The notes: generated from the letters alone by a model not told the origin. A stretch of 64,000 nucleotides of DNA from Hoeflea phototrophica DFL-43 (GCF_000154705.2 NZ_CM002917.1:2987853-3051852); one strand, 5' to 3'; counted from the stretch's first letter, positions 8,342 through 17,496 are shown. A program made the numbers and translations.

Positions 8342-8603
8342 TTTGTCCCCATGCCGGACGTTGTCGATCATGGGGGCCTGGGCCCAAAATTGGCCATTCG
8401 CCGACCTCTTTGCACAAGGTCATGTTGGGGCGGGAAGTTGACATAGCCCTTAGCATTCCAAAATGTACTATCGCGTCACATTAAGGAATTTGAGCCCAAT
8501 AAGTTCGCCCCAACGGCAGACTTTGAGCTACCCCCCGAAATTTGGACACTGACATAAGCTACGATTTGCAGTCTGCTGATCTTCGACGAGAAGGAGATCA
8601 GAG

Positions 8604-8897
8604 ATGTCGAAACGCAAGCAACACGCGCCTGAGTTCAAAGCGAAGGTCGCGCTGGAAGCCCTGAAGGGCGAGGAAACCGCCGCTGAGTTGGCGAGCCGGT
8701 TCGGGGTGCATCCAACGATGATCCATCAATGGAAACGTGCGCTCCTTGAGGGCGCGTCCGGCGTGTTCGAACGCGGCGGTCGAAAGAAGCCCGAGATCGA
8801 CGAGGAGCAGGTGAAGGAACTCCACGCCAAGATCGGGGAGCTGGCCGTGGCCAACTCTTTTTTGGAAAGAAAGCTGAAGCCATGGGGCGGGAAGTGA
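8604..8897 (+). CDS. IS3-family transposase OrfA
   Basis: The 97-residue product is the DNA-binding partner of IS3-type transposases. Residues 8-60 form the helix-turn-helix region (FKAKVALEALKGEETAAELA followed by HPTMIHQWKRALLEG), then a leucine-zipper-like helix, EEQVKELHAKIGELAVANSF. The start follows an AAGGAGATCAGAG ribosome site. It ends at TGA 8895-8897, overlapping orfB by 16 bp in the -1 frame. A T_TTT_TTG heptamer at 8858-8864 would allow a fused OrfAB. Confidence 0.93.
   Translation: MSKRKQHAPEFKAKVALEALKGEETAAELASRFGVHPTMIHQWKRALLEGASGVFERGGRKKPEIDEEQVKELHAKIGELAVANSFLERKLKPWGGK
8858..8864 (+). promoter_or_regulatory. Putative -1 programmed frameshift site of the IS
   Basis: T TTT TTG fits the X XXY YYZ slippery pattern in the orfA frame. 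After a -1 slip at this point the frame reads GKKAEAMGREV and on into orfB without a stop, giving a fused transposase. Confidence 0.55.
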
Positions 8898-9757
8898 GGC
8901 GCGGCATGGTCGAACCCGATCACCCCCAGCTGTCGATAGGCCAGCAGTGCAAGCTGCTGTCGATCGCGCGCTCGTCCTTCTACTACACGCCTAAGGGCGA
9001 GACCGAGCAGAACCTCGACCTGATGCGTCAAATCGACGAGCAGTTCCTTGAAACGCCGTTCTTCGGCGTCCGGCAGATGACCTGGCATCTGCGCAACGAT
9101 GGCCATCTGGTGAACGAGAAACGGATACGCCGGTTGATGCGCCTGATGGGGTTGATGCCGATCTATCAGAAACCCAATACCAGCAGGCCGGCGAAAGGGC
9201 ACAAGACCTATCCCTACCTGCTGAAAGGACTGCGCGTGGATCGACCGAACCAGGTCTGGTGCTCGGACATCACCTACCTGCCCATGCGGCGTGGCTTTCT
9301 CTACCTCGTCGCCATCATGGACTGGCACACCCGTAAGGTTCTGGCCTGGCGCGTCTCGAATACGCTGGAGGCCGACTTCTGTGTCGAGGCGCTGAATGAG
9401 GCCATCCACAAGTTCGGCCAGCCGGAGATCATGAATACGGACCAGGGCAGCCAGTTCACATCCTTCGCCTGGACGGACCGCTTGCGCCGGACCGGCGTGC
9501 GCATCTCGATGGATGGAAAGGGCCGTTTCCTCGACAATATCTTCATCGAGCGCCTGTGGCGGACGCTGAAATATGAATGTGTCTACCTGCATGCCTGGGA
9601 GACCGGATCAGAAGCGAAGGCGGGCATCCGCAAATGGATGACGTTCTACAACCATCAACGCCCACACTCAGCCCTTGGTGGAAGACCACCTGCCGTGGTC
9701 TATTGGCTGGGAAAAGACGAAACCCAACCCGATCAGCAAGTGCAAAGAGTAGCTTAA
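8882..9757 (+). CDS. IS3-family transposase OrfB (DDE integrase core)
   Basis: The 291-residue product is the catalytic part of the transposase. An HTH_21-like region (QIDEQFLETPFFGVRQMTWH) precedes an rve integrase core. The catalytic triad is visible as D in VWCSDITYLP, D in NTDQGSQFTS and E in FIERLWRTLKYE, and the C-terminal YNHQRPHSALGGRPP is typical of IS3 transposases. It lacks its own strong ribosome site and is probably made mainly as an OrfAB fusion. Intact. Confidence 0.95.
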   Translation: MGREVRRGMVEPDHPQLSIGQQCKLLSIARSSFYYTPKGETEQNLDLMRQIDEQFLETPFFGVRQMTWHLRNDGHLVNEKRIRRLMRLMGLMPIYQKPNTSRPAKGHKTYPYLLKGLRVDRPNQVWCSDITYLPMRRGFLYLVAIMDWHTRKVLAWRVSNTLEADFCVEALNEAIHKFGQPEIMNTDQGSQFTSFAWTDRLRRTGVRISMDGKGRFLDNIFIERLWRTLKYECVYLHAWETGSEAKAGIRKWMTFYNHQRPHSALGGRPPAVVYWLGKDETQPDQQVQRVA

Positions 9758-9955
9758 TTTACGCCAGAAACTGTCCAACGAATGGGGAGTAGCTCACTTC
9801 AAAGCGGAGGACCGTGGTCCAGCAATTAATCAAACCGATCTCTATGCGCTTTTCTCCGTTGCTCAATTCAACCGGCGGCCCTTTCTTGCTAGGGTTGTGA
9901 GTCATGGAATCATGCGAATATTGGAATTCATAGTTTACAAGCGGGAAGCTAATGC

Positions 9956-12574
9956 ATGGACTACAAAGATAGCAGAATCTGGAAAAGGACACTTGGCGCT
10001 CCGGAAAAATGGGATGGCGCGAATGGTCAGTGTAACAAGCTAGCGACAGCATATCATAAGTTTTGGCTACGTTCTGAAGCCGCTAGCCAACGTATTGCGG
10101 CTACTCTGCCCGGTCTGACTAAACACGACAGCGCGCACTTCCACGCACTGTGGCATCGTGCCGACCAGTTGTTGCCAGATGATATTTGCTTGAACCCAGC
10201 AGAAGCATTTACGTTTGGGGGCGCAGTCCTTCTTCATGACATCGGCCACATAGCACTTGCCTACGAAAACGGCCTGGACGGTGTTCGGGAAACAGACGAA
10301 TTTAAAGATGCGTTGGCATTGGCGGAGCTAAATCTCTCTAACGAGGATGAGCCAGTCTCCAAATCTCAGGCAGATGCTCTGGACCGCGCCTCACTATTCG
10401 AGGCGATGCGTGCACTCCATCCAGTCCAAGCCGTAACCATGGCGACCAATGGCCTGTACGCGGAGGATGGTGAGCGGATCCCTCTCCTTGAAGACAGCGA
10501 ATTGGTGGAGTCACTAGGTGATCTTGTGGGACGTATCGCCGAAAGTCACCATTGGCCCGGATCCGAGATAACAAGCCGGTTGGAAGAGAGCGGCGCTCCG
10601 GGGTCGATGCCGACCGATTGGACTATCCGGGCAGGTCTCCTGGCGTTCTTGCTGCGTTGTGCGGATGCAATCCAGATTGATCAGTCTCGTGCAGATACGT
10701 TCTCAATGAAACTCCACGCGCCGACTGGCCTGTCCAAACTACACTGGGAAGCGCAGCGTAAGCTGGCGCAACCAACTCCTGATCCAAAACAGAAGCATGC
10801 GCTGAAGTTTAACTCCACAAGTCCGTTTGATATAGAAAACGCTGCTGCCTGGTGGATTGCCTACGACTTGATCGGGACAGCAGATACCGAACTACGTGCG
10901 GCTCGCCTCCTCATGGAAGAGGCTGGGATGGCCCCGCTCGCTCTTCATTTTGTCAGCAATGCGGGTGACCCAGAGAAGCTTGCCGAGCACATAAAGGTCA
11001 CGGGATGGAAACCGATACGGGCGGATGTCAAAGTGACAAGCACCGAGCGTATGATCGAGCTTTTCGGCGGGGCGCAACTTTATGGGAATGACCCGTTGGT
11101 GCCACTTCGCGAACTCTTGCAGAACGCTTCAGATGCTGTTCGCGCCCGCCGCGCTTTGGAGAAAGATGAAACCTACAAAGGACGGATCGACTTATCTTTG
11201 AAGTCAATCGAAGGACAAAGAGAAACATATCAATTCACGTTGCGCGATAACGGCTTAGGGATGGGGCGCTATGTGTTAGCGGGGGCATTCCTTGAGTTCG
11301 GTAAAAGCTTTTGGACATCTAGGGACGCTCAACGCGAATATCCTGGCTTACTCGCCAAGAAGCTTACACAGACAGGTCGCTACGGTATTGGGGTCTTCTC
11401 CGTTTTCATGATTTCCAACGACGTAACTGTCATATCTCGTCGATTTGACCATAAGGGCGCGGCACACAAATTGCGTTTTGAACCTGAGGCCGGTCTACGG
11501 CCTATTCTTCTTGATGCAGATCACGCTGATTTCGGAACCGCTTCTACAGTAGTGCATTTGCGTATTGATCAAGAAACTTATGACACTTGGCATACCATGT
11601 ACAACCACATAAAAAACAAAACTATTCAGCTTACACTTGAACAACGCATTGCGATGCTTTGTCCTAATTTGGATTGCGACGTTTATGTCGATGGCGTACT
11701 GGTGCATTCCGCTGATTGGTTCAATTCAAATGGCCCCGACTGGATACGTCAACTGGGACCTTGGGCGGACGCAGAATATAATGCACTCGGGCTCCAATTG
11801 ATTGACTTGGCAGCAGAGCGATTAGAGGTTCTAGAACACAATGGGGTTCCAGTAGGCCGTGCCGCGATCACCACTGCAAAATTCCAACTTGGTCAGCGTT
11901 CGACTGGCGGCCTTGTTGTTTCTTCACACCTGGGCAACCAGTCCGAGAAATTCATAGGCGTTTTGCCAGTGCTGCCAGCAGGTCCAGATCGCCATCGACA
12001 CACGCCGGTGTTGAAGCCGGAAGTTCTTGCTGCTTGGGCAAGTAGCCAAGCGCACTTGATCGCTTCCGAAGAGAAAAATCATGGCCGACGATACTATGCT
12101 GGTCAATGCGTTTCAGAATTCGGAGGAAGCGTCCGGCCGCTAGCTTGTCTTATGGGCGACGACTGGCAAGCTACTGCGACGGTGGCATCACGCCTCGTCG
12201 AGGGAGAAGAGATTAGTGTCCCGTTATCCGTTTCCAATGGTGTCGATTACCTGAGCAATCCTAGCCACCAAATAACTGCGTCTTCCTTCATGAGTTTCTC
12301 AATTGGGGACAAGATCAAGCTAGCGGAGAGCGTCCTTTTCGCCCCCCCATATGGGTTCCATCACAGCACCTACTTGGCACTTGACGGCGGGACGTCGTCA
12401 ATTGTTGGGGCTCTTCGTGAAGAATCCAAAGCCCTCGGCTTTGAGCTCATTATCTCGAAAGAGACGAGAACAATTGCGACATATACTGGCAAATCCTCAA
12501 CGCTTGAAAATCTTGAAGAAGGCATGCTTTTAAAAGGCCTTTGCGCGATTTTCAAAGCCCAGAAATCCAACTAA
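9956..12574 (+). CDS. Large HD-domain plus Hsp90-like GHKL ATPase protein, putative defence/conflict protein
   Basis: The 872-residue product joins two modules. Residues about 55-245 form an HD phosphohydrolase-like domain, with H61/H63/H67, the HD pair in VLLHDIGH (94-95), H198/H199 and D237 in RCADAIQID. Residues about 355-500 carry Hsp90-like ATPase motifs: LRELLQNASDA (384-394, with E386, N390 and D394), DNGLGMG (431-437) and GRYGIGVFS (474-482). The C-terminal 370 residues are unrecognised. Such HD plus Hsp90-like fusions occur in predicted prokaryotic conflict systems; the function here is inference. The gene is markedly A+T-richer than its neighbours (one 60-bp sample at 11581-11640 is about 35% G+C), lies 160 bp after an IS and has no operon partner. 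GGGAAG, seven bases ahead, supports the ATG. Confidence 0.8.
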   Translation: MDYKDSRIWKRTLGAPEKWDGANGQCNKLATAYHKFWLRSEAASQRIAATLPGLTKHDSAHFHALWHRADQLLPDDICLNPAEAFTFGGAVLLHDIGHIALAYENGLDGVRETDEFKDALALAELNLSNEDEPVSKSQADALDRASLFEAMRALHPVQAVTMATNGLYAEDGERIPLLEDSELVESLGDLVGRIAESHHWPGSEITSRLEESGAPGSMPTDWTIRAGLLAFLLRCADAIQIDQSRADTFSMKLHAPTGLSKLHWEAQRKLAQPTPDPKQKHALKFNSTSPFDIENAAAWWIAYDLIGTADTELRAARLLMEEAGMAPLALHFVSNAGDPEKLAEHIKVTGWKPIRADVKVTSTERMIELFGGAQLYGNDPLVPLRELLQNASDAVRARRALEKDETYKGRIDLSLKSIEGQRETYQFTLRDNGLGMGRYVLAGAFLEFGKSFWTSRDAQREYPGLLAKKLTQTGRYGIGVFSVFMISNDVTVISRRFDHKGAAHKLRFEPEAGLRPILLDADHADFGTASTVVHLRIDQETYDTWHTMYNHIKNKTIQLTLEQRIAMLCPNLDCDVYVDGVLVHSADWFNSNGPDWIRQLGPWADAEYNALGLQLIDLAAERLEVLEHNGVPVGRAAITTAKFQLGQRSTGGLVVSSHLGNQSEKFIGVLPVLPAGPDRHRHTPVLKPEVLAAWASSQAHLIASEEKNHGRRYYAGQCVSEFGGSVRPLACLMGDDWQATATVASRLVEGEEISVPLSVSNGVDYLSNPSHQITASSFMSFSIGDKIKLAESVLFAPPYGFHHSTYLALDGGTSSIVGALREESKALGFELIISKETRTIATYTGKSSTLENLEEGMLLKGLCAIFKAQKSN

Positions 12575-12978
12575 GCAGCGCTTGCAAGCTGATAAGGAGC
12601 TCTACAAGTCGGCTCATCAGAACCAGTCTTTTCGACGTCATTATTCATACTTTGCAGACCGCTTGAATGTCCGGTTTCCAGCTCCGCACAACAGTTCAGT
12701 TGCGACACTTTCTGGCTGTCGCAACCAACATTTTTCGACAGCTCTAACGTCAGCTTCGGGCCGAAAGCGCCACCGCGATCGGAGCGGTTCAGTTACCGCA
12801 TTGCCGACTGACATTCGGAAACAGGGATTCCCTCACCCAATCGCCGCTCCGCACTCCGCGCACCCAGCATCACCTCGTTCCTGAGCACCGTCATCCGACC
12901 GCGAAGCACAACAGGCTGTACATCACTGGCGTGCGCACTCCTCGCCCTTTTCTGTTCCCCTCCCCCAAACTCCCCGCC
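12575..12978. other. Intergenic region after the HD/Hsp90-like gene
   Basis: About 400 bp between convergent genes. The one longer frame (12582-12884) has poor coding character and no recognisable product. No tRNA, attachment site or strong terminator was seen. Base composition moves back to the chromosomal average here, so this probably contains the right junction of the accessory segment. Confidence 0.5.
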
Positions 12979-14307
12979 TCAGGCGGCAACGCCGCTCTTT
13001 TTCGATCCCATGGACCCCGGACGGTTGACGATAATCCGGTTCCGGCCTTCGTGCTTGGCGCGGTAGAGGGCCGCGTCGGCGGCTTCGAGAAGGTCGCTCT
13101 TTTCAGGGAAATCCAGTGTGGAGGCCATGCCGATGCTCACCGTCACGGCGATTTCGGTTGCCTTGAGGGAGACCGGTGCCATCTCGACGGCCTGGCGGAT
13201 CCGCTCTGCCGCCAGCCGCGCCGGCGCGCCATCGGTTCGGGGCAGCAGCACCGCAAATTCCTCGCCGCCAACGCGGAAGACCCTGTCGCCATCGCGCATG
13301 GTGTCCATCATCGTGCGGGCCACGGCGCGGAGCACCTCGTCGCCCGCGGCATGGCCATGGGTGTCGTTGACCTGCTTGAAATGGTCGATGTCGATCGCCA
13401 GCAAGGTGAACTGCTCTTCGAAGCGTTTGGCGCGTCCCATCATGTCGGGCAGCGTTGCCTCAAAGGCGCGGCGGTTGGCAAGCCCCGTCAGTTCGTCGCG
13501 CCGGGCCATTTCGCTCAGCACTTCCTCGGCTTCGTGAATACGCCCGATCATGTGGTTGAATTCCTGCGCCACCCGGTTCAGTTCCGGCGGCAGTTCGACG
13601 TGAATGCGGTGGCTGCGGTTGCCTTCGGCAAAGTGGTTGGCGCCCTGCACGAGCCGGTCGACGCTGGTTGACATGATCCGCCCGATGACACCAACACCCA
13701 GAACAATGCACATAAGCGAAACCAAGCCGGCAATGCCCGCCATCCACAGCGACCGTTCAAGGAACAGGGCCGCTCTCGCACCCTCCGCGTCGATTGCAGT
13801 GATCATCCGGTCGAGCAGGATCTCCAGCTCATCGCTCGCCTGGAGCAGTTCATCGTGAAACCGCCGCTCCATGGCCGCGACTGCGCGCGCATCGGCGGTC
13901 CGCAGCGGCATGGAAAACAGCTCGTTTGCAAAGCCATCGGCCGCAGCCCATGTGGCTCTGGCATCGGTCAGAAGCGCCTTTGATGCCGACGCATCATCCG
14001 TGATGCTTCCGTCGAGATCCATGAAAAGGGCCGAGATGCGTGCGCGAAGCGCCTGATACCTGGCCTGCTTGTCCGGATTGCCACCCACCACGAATTCATC
14101 CACCGGCGCCATCGATTCCAGGATCAGGATGCGCAGCTGCTGGCCGGGGACGATCTGGCTGTCCTTGCGCTTTACCACTTCATGAAACGGCGCAATCACG
14201 CCATAGTTGAGCAGCCCATAGCTGCCGACCGCAGACAGGGCCAGTGGTGTCAATGTGATCAACATGCTCAGCGTGATCCAGAAACGCAGCGATACATTCT
14301 TCAGCAT
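12979..14307 (-). CDS. Membrane diguanylate cyclase with HAMP domain
   Basis: The 442-residue protein makes cyclic di-GMP. It has an N-terminal membrane helix (WITLSMLITLTPLALSAVGS), a helical periplasmic sensor region of about 150 residues, a second membrane helix near residue 195, a HAMP-like linker and a C-terminal GGDEF domain. The active-site loop is RVGGEEFAVLLPR, a normal GGEEF variant, with DIDHFKQVNDTHGHAAGDEV upstream. No EAL domain is present. It stands alone with long non-coding sequence upstream. Confidence 0.93.
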   Translation of the reverse strand: MLKNVSLRFWITLSMLITLTPLALSAVGSYGLLNYGVIAPFHEVVKRKDSQIVPGQQLRILILESMAPVDEFVVGGNPDKQARYQALRARISALFMDLDGSITDDASASKALLTDARATWAAADGFANELFSMPLRTADARAVAAMERRFHDELLQASDELEILLDRMITAIDAEGARAALFLERSLWMAGIAGLVSLMCIVLGVGVIGRIMSTSVDRLVQGANHFAEGNRSHRIHVELPPELNRVAQEFNHMIGRIHEAEEVLSEMARRDELTGLANRRAFEATLPDMMGRAKRFEEQFTLLAIDIDHFKQVNDTHGHAAGDEVLRAVARTMMDTMRDGDRVFRVGGEEFAVLLPRTDGAPARLAAERIRQAVEMAPVSLKATEIAVTVSIGMASTLDFPEKSDLLEAADAALYRAKHEGRNRIIVNRPGSMGSKKSGVAA

Positions 14308-14572
14308 GATCTCAAGGACCTCTTACCCATCCCGGCTTTGCGGCAACCCAAATGAACCCGCCAAGGTAAACGGTGTTTCCTATGAATTGCTTAAACAGCA
14401 TGTGTCAGATTCATAAAAAGCGAGCTGATCATGCAGTTGGACGCGCAATGGATCGCCAGCAGACACGCTGAATGCAGACGGGCCACGGCTGCGCTCAGGC
14501 CGGAACCGCTGTGCTCACGATCCTTGCGGGTGACCGCGAGAATATGATGCGGGAGGGATCAGCCTCAGCCGT

Positions 14573-14758
14573 TCACCCGATCGCCGCGACGATCTTTCTC
14601 AGTTCCGCATTCTTTGCGCCCAGCATCAGAACGTGCTTGAGCGCGGTCATCGGATCGGCAGTGCGGAAGAGGAGGCCGTTGTCGCGGATATCGCGGTTGA
14701 TCACCTGCTTGCGGGGCTCGGTCTTTTCGCCCGGCTTCATCGCAACGGCGAAACACAT
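14573..14758 (-). CDS. Small hypothetical protein
   Basis: A 61-codon frame has strongly GC-biased third positions, like genuine genes of this window. The product (from MCFAVAMKPGEKTEPRKQVI to LMLGAKNAELRKIVAAIG) has no family I recognise. The inner Met (MKPGEK) may be the real start. An in-frame TAG lies two codons upstream of the first ATG, so it is either a small gene or the 3' fragment of a decayed one. Confidence 0.4.
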   Translation of the reverse strand: MCFAVAMKPGEKTEPRKQVINRDIRDNGLLFRTADPMTALKHVLMLGAKNAELRKIVAAIG

Positions 14759-14903
14759 TCGTTCCTAGCCCGGGCCGATGTGGTTGAAGACGTGCGCGTC
14801 AGCGGTGATCCCGGGAAGCGGGGCTTACTGGAAAACCGGTTGAGCGGTTGATGCATCTTCTTGCCTGCGGTTTCAGGCCAGATGCCAGTTCGCTCCCCTC
14901 ACC

Positions 14904-15833
14904 TCACCCAACCGCCCCATGAACCGCGTGGGCGATCATCACGTCGAGATGGGCGCCGCCGCCGTTTTTGAAGAGGGTGATCTCGTCATCCGAAGTGCGG
15001 CCGGCCTTGCCCTGGACCAGATCGTGCATGTCGCCGCGAATGTCGGCGCGGGTGATCACGCCGGCTTCCATCGGGATCATGATTTCGCCGATATGGCCGA
15101 TGGTGGTGGCGTAGCTGTCGACGAACAGCCGCCCGCCGGTGAGCGCGGCGTCGTCGGCCTCGCGCATTGTGGGCGTGTAGGCGCCGACGAGATCGACATG
15201 GGTGCCGGGTTTGAGGGCTGCGCCCCTGATCAGCGGTTCGGTCGACATGGTGGCGGTCGAGATCAGCTCGGCGCGGGAGACGGCCGCGTCGAGGTCGCTG
15301 ACCACCTCCGCGTTGATGCCGCCCCGGCCGAGTGCTGCGGCCAGCTCTTGCGCGCGTGGCGCGCTGCGGTTCCAGATCATCACGTGATCGATCGACGGCC
15401 GCACCGAGCAATGCGCCTCGATCAGCGGGCGCGCCATCGAGCCGGCGCCGACCATCAGCATGGTTCGCACATCCTTTCGCGCCAGGCAGGATGCGCCAAG
15501 CGCGGAATCGCCCGCCGTCTTCCAGGCGGTCAGATCGACGCCCTCAAGCACCGCGGCCACATGACCCTCAGCCTCGTCAAACAGCAGCACCTGCCCCTGC
15601 ACCGAGGGCCGGGGCGGATCTTGCGAGGGGTTGTCCGGATAGATGGTGACGGCCTTGACGCCCGAGGCGAGGCCGGGGATCCAGGCGGTGCGCACCAGCA
15701 TCTTGCGGCCGGCGTTCTCGATCAGCGAATCCTTCAGCTCCGCGGGCGGCATCAGATGCCCCGCCCGCAATGCCTCCACGGCAAAGGGCCAGGAGCACAC
15801 CGAACGGATGTCGTCGCCTGTGATAATGCGCAT
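14904..15833 (-). CDS. Ornithine cyclodeaminase / mu-crystallin family protein
   Basis: The 309-residue product belongs to the NAD(P)-dependent ornithine cyclodeaminase/mu-crystallin family. The Rossmann motif MLMVGAGSMARPLIEAH lies near residues 125-140, and KMLVRTAW, GVKAVTIYPDN and the C-terminal DEITLFKNGGGAHLDVMIAH are family landmarks. Members act on ornithine, alanine, ketimines or opine-like amino acids, and the substrate here cannot be read from sequence. There is no obvious operon partner: the phasin gene lies upstream on the same strand but 80 bp away. Confidence 0.87.
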   Translation of the reverse strand: MRIITGDDIRSVCSWPFAVEALRAGHLMPPAELKDSLIENAGRKMLVRTAWIPGLASGVKAVTIYPDNPSQDPPRPSVQGQVLLFDEAEGHVAAVLEGVDLTAWKTAGDSALGASCLARKDVRTMLMVGAGSMARPLIEAHCSVRPSIDHVMIWNRSAPRAQELAAALGRGGINAEVVSDLDAAVSRAELISTATMSTEPLIRGAALKPGTHVDLVGAYTPTMREADDAALTGGRLFVDSYATTIGHIGEIMIPMEAGVITRADIRGDMHDLVQGKAGRTSDDEITLFKNGGGAHLDVMIAHAVHGAVG

Positions 15834-15914
15834 GCTTGGTCTCTCATTCCGGGCTGAAGCGCGATGCCGGCCTGTGCAGCCGGCATCATGAAGGGTGCGG
15901 CCAGGCTTAAAAGC

Positions 15915-16352
15915 CTACTTCTTGCCCGGCTTGGTCATCGCATCGCGCAGCTCTTCAAGCGTCTCCTGCATGCTGGCCTGCAGCACCTTGAAGCTCTCGG
16001 CGCCGGATTTCTGCGCCAGGCCGGCGATTTGGGATGTGTTCTTGAGCGCCGCCTCGAAGGACTTGCGCGCGAAATCGGCCTGTGCCGACATCATCTCCTT
16101 GGGATCGCCGCCCGACTTCATCTTTTCCGCCATCTGCGAGATTTCGGCCATCGCCTCCTGCACCATTTCGCGCTGGCGCGACAGAATGGTGGTCGCGCCC
16201 GAGCCCGCGGCCTTGGTCGCCTCTTCGAGCGCCTGCAGGTTCTTGCGGTGACGCTCGACGAGGGCTTCGAGATCGGGTGCCGGCAGGTTCAGATCCTTGC
16301 CGAAATTCATGAACATCGATGCCAGGTCTTCTGTGCTTTTCTTGCCGGTCAT
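15915..16352 (-). CDS. Phasin family protein
   Basis: This 145-residue, wholly helical, Ala/Lys/Glu/Met-rich protein matches the phasin family, which coats polyhydroxyalkanoate granules. Characteristic parts are the NLEALxE-like PDLEALVERHRKNLQALEEA at 25-45 and AALKNTSQIAGLAQKSGAES. It starts at an ATG after AGGAACCCT. Granule synthesis genes are not in the window, so a role on PHA granules is family inference. Confidence 0.85.
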   Translation of the reverse strand: MTGKKSTEDLASMFMNFGKDLNLPAPDLEALVERHRKNLQALEEATKAAGSGATTILSRQREMVQEAMAEISQMAEKMKSGGDPKEMMSAQADFARKSFEAALKNTSQIAGLAQKSGAESFKVLQASMQETLEELRDAMTKPGKK

Positions 16353-16606
16353 AGGGTTCCTCCAGTTGCAGCCCGCCTTGCGCGCCGCCGTTTGCGTTGA
16401 GCCTGACTATACAGCCCCTGCTCCAGGCTCCAATGGGCAATCTGGTCGGAAAGGGAACCAAGTGGCCCGGGCTCCTGGGTCAGGGACACGAACGCATGGT
16501 GCGCACCGCTGATGCCGCGGCGGATGACGGGCAACCCCACATCAATCGATCCGGGACGTTTTGAAACCGGCCAGTCTGGCATGTGACATTCTCCGCGCGG
16601 CGTGGA

Positions 16607-17236
16607 TCAAACAGCGGTTTGGGGAACAGCGGGCCGGTTGCCCAAACCGTCAGCAAGCCCGCCACCAACTCCGGGGACGGCAATGGCAAGCGGTGGCGGG
16701 GATTTGCGCCGGCCGGCAATCCGCAGCCCTTCGGCCACATTGATCCGGCCTACCGACTGATCGCCGCCAAAGCGCATCTTCGCGCCGAACCGGCGCGCCA
16801 GAGCCTTCATCGCGTGGTTCTGCGGCCCGGTCTCGATAATGATGGTGGATATGCCGGCCTCGGTCGCAGCCTTCAGAAGCGCCTTGACCAACAGCGTGCC
16901 AAGCCCCTTGCGGCGCCAGTCCGAGGCCACGGAGAACGCCGATTCCGCCTCGCCCTCGGGAAGGTGGCTGCCACTGTGCAGCTCGGCCACCGCCAGCAGG
17001 TGCTCGTCCTGAAAGGCCCCGATGCAGATCGCAGTGTCGAGAGACCGGGCGATGTACTTGTCGAGCCAGTAGTCGGAGGCGAGACCGTTGAAGCGGTCGC
17101 GGAAATCGGTGAAATGCAACGCGTGGATATGATCGCGGAAGATCGCGGCATCGCCGGGCCCAAGCCGCCTGAGACGGATCGCGCCATCGAGTGTGGTTTC
17201 AAAATCCTGCGGTTTGAACAAAAACCGGAAAAACAT
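16607..17236 (-). CDS. GNAT-family N-acetyltransferase
   Basis: The 209-residue protein has one GNAT domain. The acetyl-CoA binding motif is VASDWRRKGLGTLLVKALL near residue 110, preceded by strand LLAVAELHSG and followed by IIIETGPQNHAMKALARRFG. The substrate is unknown. The last 35 residues (SPPPLAIAVPGVGGGLADGL region) are a low-complexity tail unusual for the family. The gene is monocistronic, divergent from the guanidine operon with about 500 bp between the starts. Confidence 0.88.
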   Translation of the reverse strand: MFFRFLFKPQDFETTLDGAIRLRRLGPGDAAIFRDHIHALHFTDFRDRFNGLASDYWLDKYIARSLDTAICIGAFQDEHLLAVAELHSGSHLPEGEAESAFSVASDWRRKGLGTLLVKALLKAATEAGISTIIIETGPQNHAMKALARRFGAKMRFGGDQSVGRINVAEGLRIAGRRKSPPPLAIAVPGVGGGLADGLGNRPAVPQTAV

Positions 17237-17496
17237 TGTCGACCTCCAAGGTCAGTCCTCCCGAATTGCCTGAATCGAACTTAATTGTGCAATGCAACAT
17301 TTTCAAGACACAGATTGCCCGGATCGTTAATCTGTTGTGAGAACCGGGGTCGGCGTTGCCCGGATATTCATCATCCGCATTTGTGCCCAAAATCGCGGCG
17401 TTGCCCTCAAATTGCTGCCCAATCCGACTCCAGACGGTTCGTATGCCTGAAACCGTCCAGGTCACAGGCGCATTATTTTCAATGACTTAGCAAAAC

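Larger units (their letters stand above)
7382..8523. other. 1.1-kb region without a supported gene, with repeats and G-runs
   Basis: Long open frames here give arginine/proline-rich products of the kind expected from high-G+C non-coding DNA, so no gene is called. The stretch holds a short paaE-tail-like remnant (7495-7545), a 21-bp perfect inverted repeat (7569-7644), a palindrome (7783-7806) and a cluster of G-runs (8305-8341). From about 8440 the base composition becomes A+T-richer, marking the start of the accessory segment with the IS and the HD/Hsp90-like gene. Confidence 0.6.
8524..9796 (+). mobile_element. Complete IS3-family insertion sequence
   Basis: The 1273-bp element has 25-bp terminal inverted repeats (8524-8548 and 9772-9796) matching at 19 of 25 positions, both beginning TGAGCTAC when read inward. 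A 3-bp direct repeat CTT flanks it (8521-8523 and 9797-9799), as expected for IS3-family target duplication. It carries two overlapping frames, orfA and orfB, with a slippery heptamer for -1 frameshifting. Intact frames, ends and target duplication point to a recent and possibly active insertion. Confidence 0.93.

Noticed and set aside
7604..8456. Two overlapping minus-strand frames of 210 and 225 codons
   Set aside because: Products are Arg/Pro/Gly-rich, frames overlap each other and span the inverted repeats; no coding bias or ribosome site.
12582..12884. 100-codon plus-strand frame after the HD/Hsp90-like gene
   Set aside because: Poor composition, no ribosome site and no recognisable family.
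12575..12978. Possible right attachment site or tRNA of a genomic island
   Set aside because: No tRNA, integrase or direct repeat matching the left side could be found by eye; the island boundaries are set only by composition.
16349..16582. 77-codon minus-strand frame ending in ATGA overlap with the phasin gene
   Set aside because: The overlap looks operon-like, but the product is unrecognised and a promoter-like TTGGAG...TATAGT for the phasin lies inside it.
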